Assembly (NCBI RefSeq): GCF_039555335.1
Contig: NC_092635.1
Location: forward strand, 47,574,052-47,638,051
Source: Amphiura filiformis
Lineage: Eukaryota > Echinodermata > Ophiuroidea > Amphilepidida > Amphiuridae
Direction: 5' to 3'
Length of the DNA: 64,000 nucleotides
The translations under genes and the position numbers were made by a program. Positions 1 through 10,444 of this stretch are shown here, piece after piece. The notes below the pieces were generated by a model. It saw nothing but the letters and a program-made list of their open reading frames with translations. It made no database searches and had not been told where the DNA came from. The stretch's first letter is position 1; the number at the start of each line of letters is the position of its first letter.

Positions 1-1000
1 CTGGATTTATTCATAAAAGTGTTACACAAGATCAGCATTTTATGGCATAACATAATCCATGATAATAAAAGTGTCCAACTCGCCAAGGTCCTGACCATCT
101 AAAAGAACATAGTGATATGTAAGGACAAAGTTGCTTGCCCAAATCCTAGTATAAACATAAATAGTAATTGTTGGTATTTAGTTCCTGCACACACCTGCCA
201 GTTGACCAGGCCAACGCTTTTGGACCTTTAAGCAGTGTTTGCAAGTATTTGGTGAAAATTGACTGAAAAAGAATATAAATTACAAATGCAACGCTAGTTT
301 TAAGGTATTAAAAAAAAGGGTCAAAATAATGTTTGTCCACATGTAAGCCTATGAGATTAACCATCTGTGGTGAAATTTCGAACTTGCGTGAATAAGAAAT
401 GATACTCACAAACACATCATAGTCATCTTGCAAGAATCAAGATAATTCACTTAATTTGCGGCGTTTTGAATAGAGATGAATTTATGAGAAAAAATTCTCG
501 CAAAAAAACAACAAACAATTTTAATATGTTTCAGATTGATTTTTGCAACGACTCTTCTAAAGTTATTCCGGCTGTGCAGGCCCTATGTCGTTGTTGAAAT
601 TACCAAGAGTTCCGCTTATTGCATTAGGGCTACATGCATGTATAAAATCATTTTCTTTTAATTTATTTTATGGTGAAGGAAATCTGAGTGTGAGTATTGT
701 TAGCGGTTTCATTTTACCTTGAATTTATTGTAAGTGCAGAATTCACTTATACCCGCTAATCATGCTTTCATTATCATACTATGCCTGTATTTTGACATAA
801 AACATGCATATAAGTATTTTAGAAAAGCAAATAAAATAGCGTTGTAACAAAAATCATGCCCCTAAACATAAAAGGTCTTGTGAATATTAACAGCTTGCAG
901 TGATGCGATAAGTTATATCAGGCGTAATGACGTGCGAGACATCACGAAGTGGAGAGTTTTTGATAACACATTTCTGTCTCTTTCAATTAGAATTACATAT
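1..1000. other. No recognisable feature
   Basis: AT-rich non-coding sequence. I see no gene, tRNA, long inverted repeat or tandem array here. Confidence 0.6.
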
Positions 1001-1287
1001 GTATCGTCACTGGGCGGGAAAAACCTCATATGTACTTTTTGCCCTTGAACATGGATGAAGCAAACCATTCAATATTAAGTCTACACCTACAAGGCTTTAT
1101 CCATTTTCAAGGGCCAAAAAGTAAATATGAGGTGTTTCCTGCATGTACTTGTTGCCCTTAAACATGGATGAAGCAACCTCTTCAATATAAAGTCTACAAT
1201 GCAATTTTGTTATCAACATCCCTACAAGGCTTTATCCATGTTCAAGGGCCAAGAGTACATAATGTTTCTCCCGCCCAGTGATGGTAT
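1001..1287. mobile_element. Non-autonomous TIR element (MITE), ~280 bp
   Basis: The two ends are inverted copies: the left begins near CGTCACTGGGCGGGA and the right ends with its complement TCCCGCCCAGTGATG. Both arms continue inward with related text (a GCCCTTGAACATGGAT-type block). A GTAT lies immediately outside each end (1001-1004 and 1284-1287), consistent with a 4-bp target duplication. The interior is two similar halves and has no ORF, so this is a non-autonomous foldback-like DNA element. Superfamily is not assigned. Confidence 0.65.
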
Positions 1288-1640
1288 GCTCTTAGCTGCA
1301 TTTTAAAGCAGTATTTTAGATTAACAAGCCACGTAAATCCATCTGGAAATTGCAACGTGCCTGTGTACCATTACGTCCGTGGGGAGAAACGATTGATGTA
1401 CATGTACAGGGTGTCCCAAAAAAGAGGCCCCTCATTGCGCCCTCTTTTTCTCCTATTTCTGAAAAGTTGAGTAAATATATTTTGGTATGTAAAGAAACCT
1501 GTATCGTTAGCTTTAATAAACCGAAACAATTATTTCAATCGGTTGACAACTTTTGAAGATATGCCCTTTTGAATAAAAGTACCGGTTTTTCACTCTGTCC
1601 ACGGATAGTAAACAGAGTGGATGGGATGGCTCATGCTGTG

Positions 1641-1800
1641 GAGTGGCCTGCACGATCACCAGACCTCACACCACTTGATTTTTTTCCTTTGTGGCAAAAT
1701 CCAAGATCTTCGCAAACGTATTACTGAATGCATTCGCAAGTATCCGGTGCACAAGGATGGTACGCAACGCAATTGATGCAACGAGGACCAGGGCTGAAAC
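1641..1800 (+). pseudogene. Transposase C-terminal remnant (Tc1/mariner superfamily)
   Basis: Conceptual reading from 1641 gives EWPARSPDLTPLDFF, then after a one-base shift a GKIQDLRKRITECIRK-like stretch. The WPxxSPDLxPxDFF signature is the block around the last catalytic acidic residue of IS630/Tc1/mariner-type DDE transposases (family knowledge). Only ~50 codons survive, with a frameshift in the T-run near 1679-1689 and stops afterwards. It sits between the inverted arms of the host element, as expected for its own transposase. Confidence 0.65.
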
Positions 1801-1889
1801 CTGTATTCGCCAAGGAGGCAACCAGGTAAAGGGCAGAGCAGCACAGTAAACACACTTCAGAAGAACCAAAGACAAACCAAACAGCCTTT

Positions 1890-1990
1890 TAAGACAAAAA
1901 AAAAAAAAAAAAAGAGAAATGACTTATGTTGTAAATAAAAAAAAGAAAGCAAGAAACAACAAAGTAAGAAAGAAAGAAACATAATAAAAC
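1890..1990. repeat. A-rich / GAAA-like low-complexity tract
   Basis: A run of about 19 A residues is followed by A/G-rich sequence with repeated AGAAA units. Simple sequence only. Confidence 0.8.
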
Positions 1991-2370
1991 AAAGTAATTG
2001 CAAGTAAAGCAAAAGAAGTCCCATTCGGCATCCATTTTACCCACAAATTAATGACACTATTAACAAAATCCATTGCCCATAAACCCACCGGTAAAGCCCA
2101 TTCCATAAATAAAGTTATTTTATAAAGTTATCATTGAGGAATGTTTGATATACATGCATGGTATGTGTACTCCTTTTCAATCTTTGAAGTAGCCAAACCT
2201 TCTCCGTGGACAGAGTAAAAAACGGGTACATTTCTTGAAAAGAGCATACATGTATCTTCAAAAGTCGTGAGCTGATTGAAATAATTGTTTCGGTTTATTA
2301 AACCTAACGATTAAAGGTTTCGTTACATACCAAAATATATTTAATCAACTTTTCAGAAACATGATGCAGC

Positions 2371-2780
2371 AGCCATAGGTTTACGCGTGTATCGAGATAT
2401 CGGGTCTGGTATCTCGCAACATAGGGTTGATTCAAACACAAAAGAGGAATCAAATAATTTATTGAAGTGATTTATTTTCCACGATCAACTTCTCTCATCC
2501 TCTGAAACAAAAAACAAAGATTAATTTTCAAATAGCATGGCGGTTTTCCAGTATCTTTTGTATTTTATGGTATCAAAACAATCTGAAACAAAGGTAACCA
2601 GTATACAGTACCCTTTAAAAAATTATTTTATGGAAGTTAAAGTGAAAGATGACAAAACAGAGGAGAAAATACGCAGTATTTGGTGTTTTCACACTGTGGG
2701 CATGTGGGAAACGCACGTGTTGTTTGTTTACATCTGAGACCCCTATATCGATTAGGTGACATCATCAGAAAAAGGTCTAC
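2371..2780. other. Interval with no gene
   Basis: AT-rich; small overlapping ORFs only, with no recognisable protein signature. Confidence 0.5.
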
Positions 2781-3291
2781 AATGCTAATTAGCGCTGAAA
2801 GAATGAAAACCGCGCTATTACCGCTAATTAGCGTCCTAGCGCGCAATTATCAGATGAACGCTAACAGGTGCTAATATTCAAATAACGTTTGCGCGCTATT
2901 TGAAATTTATTTGCTAATTGCGCTAGTGAAGACAGAAATAATAATAGCGCTCATTAGTGTGACTAGCGCTATTAGCACCCATTAGCGGATCATTTGCAAA
3001 ATTGTTAAAATTCACATTTTCTCTACATTAAGGCGGTATTAGCGCTAATAGCGCGCTCATTAGCGTGATTTGCGCTAGCATTAATAGCGTGTGGTGTACT
3101 AATAACGTAATTAGCGCTAATGGCGCTTATTAGCGTGACTAGCGCTATTAGCACCCATTAGCATATCACTAAAGTGTTAACAATTAACATTGTCTCTACA
3201 TTGTAAACGCTATTAGCGCTAATTAGCGTTAATAGCGATCATTAGCGTGATGTGCGCTATTAGCGCTAATAGCGTGTGGTGTATTTATAAT
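2781..3291. repeat. AGCGCTAAT-rich array, left block
   Basis: The stretch is saturated with the palindromic word TTAGCGCTAA and variants (ATTAGCG, GCGCTATT, CTAATTAGCG), spaced roughly every 10-20 bases. A longer period of ~176 bp is visible: GTGACTAGCGCTATTAG occurs at 2959 and again at 3135, each followed by a similar spacer containing TCTCTACATT. No coding potential. The block resumes at 4200 after an unrelated tandem array. Confidence 0.85.
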
Positions 3292-4145
3292 GTCATCCAG
3301 TAGAGACAGTCCGTCACCATTAAGGTTTAAGGTTTCTCCTGAGACTCCCATACGACGACTAAACACTCCAGGGGGGAAATCTAATCGCCCCGCATGAAAG
3401 CAATGATTAACCTTGAGGTTGACGGGTTGTCTCTACTGGATGACAGGCTGTCGATAACGTTAGGTCAATTTGTTATCAGCATCCCATCACCCACTAGAGA
3501 CAGCCTGTCGCCATGAAGGTTTCTCCTTGGCTCCAGTATCAACAAAAACATCAAGGCCGCAGGGCCGGCAGGCCCGAGACTCCCATACGACGACTAAACA
3601 CTCCAAGTGGGCCCCAATATAATGGCCCCGCAGGGCATGAAAGCAATGATTAACCTTGAGGTTGACGTGCTGTCTCTACTGGATGACGGGCTGTCGATAA
3701 CGTTATGTCATTTTGTTATTAACATCCCATCACCCAGTAGAGACAACCCCGTCATCATTAAGGTTTCTCCTGAAGCTCCAGTATCAACAAAAACATCAAG
3801 CAGGCCCAAGCGGGAGACTCCCATACGACGACTAAAGACTCCAAGTGGGACCCCAATATAATGGCCCCATGGCGAATGAAAGCAATGATTAACTTGAGGT
3901 TGACGTGCTGTCTCTACTTGATGACGGGCTGTTGATAACGCTATGCAATTTTGTTATCAACATCCCATCACCCACTAGAGACAGCCCGTCACAATTAAGG
4001 TTTCTCCTTGGCTCCAGTATCAACATCAAGGCCGGAGATTCCCATACGACGACTAACCACTCTAAGTGGGACTCCAATCGAATGGTCCCGCTGGTCATGA
4101 AAGCAATGAATAACCTTGAGGTTGACGGGTTGTTTCTAAAACCAT
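3292..4145. repeat. Tandem repeat, ~220-243 bp unit, about 3.5-4 copies
   Basis: The phrase ATGAAAGCAATGAxTAAC starts at 3394, 3637, 3876 and 4097, giving periods of 243, 239 and 221 bp. Each complete unit contains an inverted pair (GATGACGGGCTGTC and GACAGCCCGTCATC or close variants) about 45 bp apart, then a CCCATACGACGACTAA block. The first unit is a partial copy and the last is truncated. Short ORFs through it are by-products of the repeat. The array is bracketed on both sides by the AGCGCTAAT-type array. Confidence 0.85.
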
Positions 4146-4199
4146 AGTGATAAAACCTTGGGTAACCTTAATGTATCGACTTGGAAATGTAATCTTAAC

Positions 4200-4830
4200 T
4201 TATAAAAAATATTAGCAAATGACGTGCTAATAGGTGATATTAGCGCTAATAGCGTTCTTGGTGCTATCATATGCTATTAGCCCTAATAGCGCGTCTTCTC
4301 TAGACTTGGAGTATTTTACATTTTAGCACAATTGCAAAGTACGTGCTAACAGGTGATATTAGCACTAATAGCGTTCTTGGTACTATCATATTATGCTATT
4401 AGCGCTAATTGCGCATCCCCTTAGTATTTTCTTATTAGCATAACTAGCAAAAACTATTCGTTATTAGCGCTAGTAGCGCTAATTGCGCCCCCTATTTTCA
4501 TATTAGCATCACTAGCAAAATAACTGTTAACTATTCGTTATTAGCACCACAAGCGCTACTAGTGCTAATTACGCGTCCCTTTAGTATTTTCTTATTAGCA
4601 TCACTAGCAAAATAACTGTTAACTATTCTTTATTGGCGCTAGTAGCGCTAATAGCGTGATTTGGTAATGCTTTGCTAATGAAAAAAAAATGTTCTGGTTA
4701 TTATCGCAACTAATGCATTTTCCTATAAGCACTGCAATTAGCGCAAATTCCCATAGCCTTATACACTAACATAACGCTAATATTATATAATAACACTAAT
4801 AGCAAAATTGCAATAATTGCGCTATTTTTG
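4200..4830. repeat. AGCGCTAAT-rich array, right block
   Basis: Same vocabulary as 2781-3291. Longer repeats are visible: ACGTGCTAAxAGGTGATATTAG occurs near 4222 and 4341 (period ~119 bp), and CATCACTAGCAAAATAACTG occurs twice around 4505 and 4600. The right end fades into AT-rich sequence with scattered CTAAT words. Confidence 0.8.
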
Positions 4831-4904
4831 ACCAATATTTCCAGACTAGGTTCCCTGCCTTGCAAACCGACGCGATGTCCTGAGCACAGAGCACGTCACG
4901 CACG

Positions 4905-5330
4905 AAATTAAAATCGATTGTGTATTAATAGGCTCCTCGTATTGTCTGTGTGCGCTTGAGCATGTTGAGAATTCAACAATATTACAAGAAATAGTGGTAG
5001 CTCTATTATAATACACATTAATGCTTTGTAAAGCGAATTCCGAATATACGGTACGTTTTCTGTCTTTATATTGTTAATTCTATACCCGATATGTTGAAGT
5101 TATGTACATAGCTTCATATTTCAAAATTGCTACTTGACCATCTGTGGCCGAGCGGTCTAGCACATCGGAACCATACACTGACATTTAGTTCAATAACCAG
5201 GTTAGTGCGGGATCGAGGACCACCTTTGCCAAGTGTGATTTTTTGACAATTTTATTTTAGGGCAATGGGGCTAGGCGAAGTTATGTGTGGCGTATAGAGG
5301 AGTGGTGGCTGGGGTGACTAGAAGTTCTCT
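4905..5330 (+). repeat. Dispersed repeat carrying a tRNA-Leu-like sequence, copy 1
   Basis: About 420 bp aligns by eye with the reverse complement of 31480-31910. Shared blocks lie upstream of the tRNA-like core (CTCGTATT, GCGCTTGAG, GAGAATTCAACAATAT, then TATTATAATACACATTAATG), in the core itself (GAGCGGTCTA), and downstream (a GTxTGGCGT block near 5290). Because similarity extends on both sides of the tRNA-like core, this is not a canonical SINE with its tRNA head at the extreme 5' end. It is either a larger element that includes a tRNA-like unit or a duplicated tRNA locus. Confidence 0.6.
5143..5240 (+). tRNA. tRNA-Leu-like sequence (probable pseudogene)
   Basis: TGTGGCCGAGCGGTCTAG is a good A box/D arm of a class II (Leu/Ser) tRNA. 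GGGATCGAGGACC about 60 bases later resembles a B box, but with ATCGA instead of TTCGA and poorly pairing T-stem ends. The distance between the anticodon-stem halves is longer than a normal 7-base loop, as in intron-containing tRNA-Leu genes. Acceptor pairing is poor, so I call this a pseudogene or a retroposon-borne copy. Confidence 0.4.
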
Positions 5331-5950
5331 AGGTGCTAGCGCCTCAAACGACGAACAGGTTACGAATAGTCTCGCCTATATTATGAGATAAACAAAGTAT
5401 AGCAATGTATGGATTACATTCGATATACACGTGTCACTAATTGCCAATTTCCTTTAGCGTAGCCTACTGCTAACCGGCCAGTGCGTATAATTTTGCGTAA
5501 GGTCCTAAGCATGCGCTTGACGTCTCGCGTGCATACGCGATGGTTAACGCTTAAAGGAGTTCCTTGGAAAAGATTATCATAATTCAATGTGGCAAGTAAT
5601 TAAAGTAAAGAACATTGAACGCTACTTCGGAGTGTTGGTACAGATTTTCTAAAAATGAATAAATCTGAGTTGAGCTTCAACCAGGAAATACGAGTTCTCG
5701 TGAATGAAGTTAATCACGTCTTTATGACCAAGGAAATACCATGCCAAAGGAATACCAGACCAGAGAGTAAAACATCATGGTGCTGATGAAGAACGTTTTG
5801 TTGTCTTTAGGCCTATATGTGCTGATTTTAACCCTGATAATATGTATGTATATTCCGTCCAGCTTTTCTCCAAAAGCAATGCCCCGTAATAGGTAGGTAG
5901 TACGTACGTAAACTTTTTTTAACATCACTTACGAAGTCTAGGAAATTAGT
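5331..5950. other. Interval with no gene
   Basis: No ORF with recognisable similarity, no repeat shared with the rest of the window. Confidence 0.5.
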
Positions 5951-6057
5951 ATCATGTTGGGTTGTTTTTCGTCAAAGAAATATTTTCGGCGGTCCCAGCC
6001 GCACATCCCCACCCAATCCACAATCGTAAACCCCCGGACAAAGCATCATCAATAAAT

Positions 6058-6205
6058 ATAAATGGGAGGGGGCGAGGAGGAAAGAGAGCAGAGGGAGAGA
6101 CGGAAAGACTAGAAAGAGAAGAACTCGAGAGGAGAGAGAAGGGACCGGGGAGGGCGGAGAGACTGCTCATTCGGAGGGGGGAGAGGAAGCAAAATAGGGA
6201 GATAG
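6058..6205 (+). repeat. Purine-rich (GA) low-complexity tract
   Basis: Almost all bases on the plus strand are A or G (GGGAGGGGGCGAGGAGGAAA and similar). ORFs on both strands here are Glu/Arg- or Ser/Leu-rich artefacts of this composition. Confidence 0.8.
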
Positions 6206-6569
6206 ACATTGATTCGAGGAAGGGCGACACTGCGGCCCTGTACATGCCCGTAGCCAGGATTTATTGGGGTGCGACTGGCTCATAAGGGAACATTTGTGAT
6301 TTAAGGGCTTATTTTAACGTTTTTACAGAAAAAAGTGCACCTTATCATTCGGATTGGTATTTTGTCATATCAAGATAACAACATCAAAGACGAGAGGGCG
6401 CTAGGTGTTCCATAATCTTGCATCTCCAGCTTTTATTGACACAGGCATCCACCTCTATTGAAATAAGCTGATTGGTACTTCAAAGTAAACAATGAAGTCA
6501 GGTTACACATGTTTTTTGGCCAAACAAACAAAACAAGAGACACGTGTCGTGTTTAATCTCAAAACAAGC

Positions 6570-6600
6570 TTTCTTTGTATTTGTTGCTTCTTTTGTACAG
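6570..6600 (+). promoter_or_regulatory. Probable 3' splice site before the sulfotransferase exon
   Basis: A pyrimidine-rich run (TTTCTTTGTATTTG, then CTTCTTTTGTACAG) ends in AG at 6600. The open reading frame that leads to the sulfotransferase domain runs from here. A second AG at 6611 (TTTACAG) is an alternative acceptor. The upstream exon(s), expected to encode the cytoplasmic tail and transmembrane anchor, are not recognisable. Confidence 0.45.
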
Positions 6601-8113
6601 ACCATTTACAGGAGAAACGCCTTCACAACAAACCAAGAACTTCGATGGCCAAGTGGCTCTTATCAGGCACATGGGTTCAGCTTACTCCTCTATTAACACA
6701 ACCCAACCAAAAGAACCAACGCGTGTCTTAACGGATCAAATTCTAGCAAATAAACGAAACGTCGAAATGATAACGAAACACATTGAAACAAGTACAAGTC
6801 AATATCATTATGGTAGTTGGAATGGAGACGAAGGAGCAAATAAGCAAAGCGCAAATAAATCAACAAACGACATTGCGAGACAACAGAAAGTTTATAACAA
6901 AGAAGAGTCTGATGCTAATGGTGCAGACAGTCAAGAACATAATAAAAATCAGAACGAAGTGGAAAGAGACTTAAATGCAATCAGTGCAAAAAAGAGGCAG
7001 CATATCAGTTACCCATGGAATAAACAAAGAAACTAATAATATACTCAGTACTAGAAATGACAATTCTAACAAAAATTGCAAGCCTCTCACTAAAATTGTA
7101 TTTCTAAAACTCATAAAACTGGCAGTACTACAATGGCTTCCATATTTGAAAGGTTTGGATATCGCCGAAATTTGATGTTTGCTCTTCCAAAATTAAAGCA
7201 TGTGTTTGCAACAAATAGTTTCTTCTCTAGAAAGGGCGTGTTTGCTAGGTTTCATCTACACTTCGACATACTTGACAATCATGCCGTGTACTATCGGCCA
7301 GAGATGGAAAAAACAGTGCCTAATGCAACCTATATCACAATTTTACGTGACCCCGTAACCCAACTAGAATCAACTTTTGGTTATTTTGAAATGGCTGAAG
7401 GGATGGGAATAAGCAAACATCCTAATCCGTTTGAAATGTTCATGCAAAAGCCGCATTTCTATTATGACACGACGAAGTACACCATGAAAACGCGTAGCAG
7501 AAATGGTCAACTTTATGATTTGGGTTTTATCAATACAAAACTTTTCGACAATACAAGTGCAATTCTTAAGAAAATTGATTCCCTTGATAAGGATTTTGAT
7601 TTAGTCTTAATCACTGAATACTTCGATGAATCATTGATATTGAAGAAAAAACAACTCTGTTGGAGTTTTGATGATATTATATATATATCCAACGGAATAC
7701 GCAGTAAAAGTCATCGATATACAATTTCTGACAAGTTGAAATCGAAAATACGTCAGTGGAACGCCGGTGATGTTTTACTTTATAATCATTTTAACAGAAC
7801 TTTGTGGCAGAAAATCAAAGATTACGGACCAACTTTTCAAGTGGATTTAGAAGAATTTAGACGTTTAGAAAAAGAAGCCTTAAATAGATGTGTAGACACA
7901 AAGTCACTTGACAGACATGATAAAAGAGAAGATAAGTTTATACTTAATCCAGAGCATTCCGGAAATTACTGCCAGGATTTGTTACGCGCAGATGTGCCTT
8001 ACACCGCTTTACTAAAGAAGAAGATGATAGAAATTATAATGAAAGACAAAGATAAAGACAATTTATCGCGTCTGACGTCACCTGTCAATCAAACTCGAGC
8101 ACGGTTTGTTTAA
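6601..8113 (+). CDS. Galactose-3-O-sulfotransferase-like protein, terminal exon with two frameshifts
   Basis: Golgi type II sulfotransferase of the Gal3ST/cerebroside sulfotransferase family (Pfam Sulfotransfer PF06990 type), expected to move sulfate from PAPS to position 3 of galactose on glycolipid or glycan. The 5'-phosphosulfate-binding loop is readable at 7106-7132 as KTHKTGSTT, preceded in another frame by KIVFLK. The 3'-phosphate block LRDPVTQLESTFGYF lies at residues 71-85 of the long ORF 7133-8113. That ORF continues with FINTKLFDN and an ITEYFDESL segment typical of the family. The N-terminal 130 codons (6601-7000) are Asn/Lys/Gln-rich, as expected for a stem region. Two breaks: the stem frame must shift by +1 between 6975 and 7034 (an A6 run lies at 6991-6996), and back by one base in the A4 run at 7106-7109. 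Together they are frame-neutral. Either sequencing/assembly indels or a young pseudogene. Several NxS/T sites (NAT, NTS, NRT) fit a luminal domain. Confidence 0.8.
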
Positions 8114-8578
8114 AAGTGTCGTGATGATGACTTGCTGAACGCGGATTTATAACCGGGCGCCTTATTGTTAATTTTGCACCTTTCGACATGCAAACCATCT
8201 CAAAAGTTAGGTCTTTATAGTAGGAAACTTTCTTTGGTGAAGGCACCATGTCGACACTGCCTAGAAAAGCTGCATTTTGCCTTGTAAAAGTACGTAATTT
8301 TTCGCCATTTGCTGCTATTCCTTTTCTCCGATTAGCACCAGATAGATCGGTCTTCCTTTTACGCGCTGATTAACCTGTGTAAACCAATCAAGGATCGTAA
8401 TTGACAGTGACATCAGACGCGATAAATTGTTTTTATCTCTGTCTTTAATTATAGCATTCGTGCTACCGCTGTAGATAGGAATTCTCTTCGTCGTATAGCC
8501 AAAACCAAGAAAAGAACAGACAGAAGAGAAAAACTAGTAGGCCGATGAGCTCAAATATGATGAACGGGTGATGATAGG

Positions 8579-8584
8579 AATAAA
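8579..8584 (+). promoter_or_regulatory. Possible polyadenylation signal (AATAAA)
   Basis: AATAAA lies 466 bp after the sulfotransferase stop codon and is the first canonical hexamer I noticed downstream. Plausible 3' end of that gene; unproven. Confidence 0.3.
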
Positions 8585-8685
8585 TGAATTTTCAATGTGT
8601 AAGAATTATGTTTTTTTGCGATTTTGTTAAACATCATTTTGTGTAGTATAGAAATACTACATGGTTTGAAGGAAATAGGGGAAAC

Positions 8686-8778
8686 TATTTTTCCCAAGGT
8701 ACTGGCTACATGCCTGCCACCCCGAACCCGAAGGGTGGGGTGTGGTAGGCCTGTAGCCAGTACCGAGGGAAAAATAGT
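8686..8778. mobile_element. Short foldback (hairpin) element
   Basis: Near-perfect palindrome: the left arm CTATTTTTCCC, GGTACTGGCTACA, GCCTGCCACCCC is mirrored by GGGGTGTGGTAGGC, TGTAGCCAGTACC, GGGAAAAATAG. Arms are about 40 bp with a loop of ~12 bp. No ORF. Either a tiny MITE or a hairpin-forming sequence. Confidence 0.65.
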
Positions 8779-9552
8779 GAAAAATAGTGACCCTATTTTC
8801 TGAAAATACCACTTTTGTTTTATTACCCCTCATACATATTTCATAACATTTACTTAGAAAATAGGCGCTAGGCTCACTTACGTTGGAAAAGCTTAATTCA
8901 TGCATGCATGCATACCATCCATTTTCATGCCTAGTTGAGTTAAGCTTCGGATCTCCACACGCGATTCCCTTCTCCGTGCAGTAGGCCTATGTCTTGAACA
9001 GCACAAGCGTTCACGGCTTTACGAATCATGTGTTTCGAGCATCCTATTAGCATGTTTCAGAGATGCCAGTCAGTGATGTCAAAAAATCCTGAAATGGCAA
9101 AAAATGTACATTGCTTATACATTTGTAAGTCATCCTAAGTCAGTTTGAAATCTTGCAAATTGGGTTCGGGTCCTTTTTTCTGTTTAAATGATGCACCAAA
9201 TGTCTTCAATTGGACTTTAATTTTGCAAAATTTTCCCTCACAGGGGGAACATCCCCCTCAGACACCACCAAGTATAGTGAATCCAACACATTTTGGCGAA
9301 AGAATAAGTTTATAGTACAACAAATTTTACCATTTTGAAGCTAAACTGTTGAAATATGGTGCAAAAGTGGAATAACTTCTCGCTAAGCGCGCAAAAATGT
9401 GCACTTTTCGGGCTAAATGACCAAATATGAGGTTAATTTGGTCAGAAACCTACATACAGGCGTCAACATTGGTGGATGATTGTATGGACCACCCCCTGGC
9501 AAAATATTGGGGAGATTCCCCCGGATCTACGCCTATGCCTCTAAAACACACA
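8779..9552. other. Interval with no gene; worn repeat-like segments
   Basis: Contains a CAGGGGGAACATCCCCCTCAG hairpin-like stretch at ~9241 and G/C-rich patches around 9485-9530 that look like the end of an old repeat. No coding evidence. Confidence 0.4.
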
Positions 9553-9983
9553 TATGTGACGTGTCATGTCAAAAGGAGACACTTTTGGGCAGGTTATCAA
9601 TTTTGAGGTTTTTACATGTTGTAAATAAAGAGATACTTTGCTCCACAACGCCTTTTCCCCAATAACATCAGACATTCCTAAGCGAAGATATTGAGTTCGT
9701 AAGTTATAGTATTATAAAATTGAAAATTGAGATATCGGCCTTTAAAAATATTATTGACAATGTTGCGAGTAGGAATTACCTTGAAAAATGTCTCAAAAAA
9801 TACAAGATGCCAGTTTAATATATTCCGGTCTGAAACTATCAGACAATATTGTAAACATTAATAACATCACAAATTCGTAACAAACCCAAATTGTGAAAAA
9901 ATCACCCCCGGGCAGATATTTGGCTATTTCTCCATTTACGATCCTGCCCAAAAGTGTCCCCTTTTGACATGACACGTCACATA
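9553..9983. mobile_element. MITE with TA target duplication, ~427 bp
   Basis: The left end (9555) starts TGTGACGTGTCATGTC, AAAAGGAGACACTTTTGGGC; the right end (to 9981) is the complement of the same text with one or two changes. A TA dinucleotide flanks both ends (9553-9554 and 9982-9983). TA duplication plus ~40-bp TIRs point to a Tc1/mariner-like non-autonomous element. A solo end of the same family, again preceded by TA, lies at 53268. Confidence 0.75.
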
Positions 9984-10152
9984 TTGTTAAAAATGTCTTC
10001 AAAAATAATATTATAAAAATACCCCTTAGGCAATGTTTTTGACTCCTTCAGAGGAAAAATTCACAATTGAAAGGGTCAACAAAATTTGAAAATACCCCTT
10101 CAGCAAAATGCTTAAAGAAAACCCCGGAGGGGGTTCTCCCTGGTTGAAGGTA

Positions 10153-10408
10153 TACGGGGATGTGCCACGATTTTGGGGTACCTTTTCAGCGATTTTGGTA
10201 TATCAATGGGTGGGTTTTAAGTGGAGACCAATGCGCCCAATTGGGCGGATTTTGGCAAAAGTGCCCTTAAAAGCGCCCAAATAGGGCAAATTTTGGTGAT
10301 TTTTGGGTGCTTTTTGTTGAAAATTGGTATATTGATGGGTAGCAATAACAGCATCAAGTAGGTATATTGAAAGTCAGCATCCGAAAGTCTGCGTGGCACA
10401 TCCCCGTA
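10153..10408. mobile_element. MITE with 17-bp perfect inverted ends
   Basis: TACGGGGATGTGCCACG at 10153 is perfectly mirrored at 10392-10408. The 256-bp interior has GCGCCCAAxTxGGGC words and no credible ORF. It abuts the 5' edge of the LINE fragment that follows. Confidence 0.7.
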
Positions 10409-10444
10409 CAAAAATTTTCGAAGACCCCCCCCCCGGAAGAAATC

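Larger units (their letters stand above)
1406..2370. mobile_element. Degenerate Tc1/mariner-type transposon with long inverted arms
   Basis: The left end reads ACAGGGTGTCCCAAAAAA, a common kind of IS630/Tc1/mariner terminus. The segment at about 1458-1615 is repeated in inverted orientation at about 2206-2358; shared blocks include the TTTGGTATGTAA and AACCGAAACAATTATTTC regions and ACTCTGTCCACGG. The right terminus has lost the last ~50 bases, so the boundary near 2370 is approximate. A transposase scrap and an A-rich tract lie between the arms. The element is an old, inactive copy. Confidence 0.7.

Noticed and set aside
5952-6285. Two opposing ORFs of ~100 codons
   Set aside because: Products of the GA-rich low-complexity tract.
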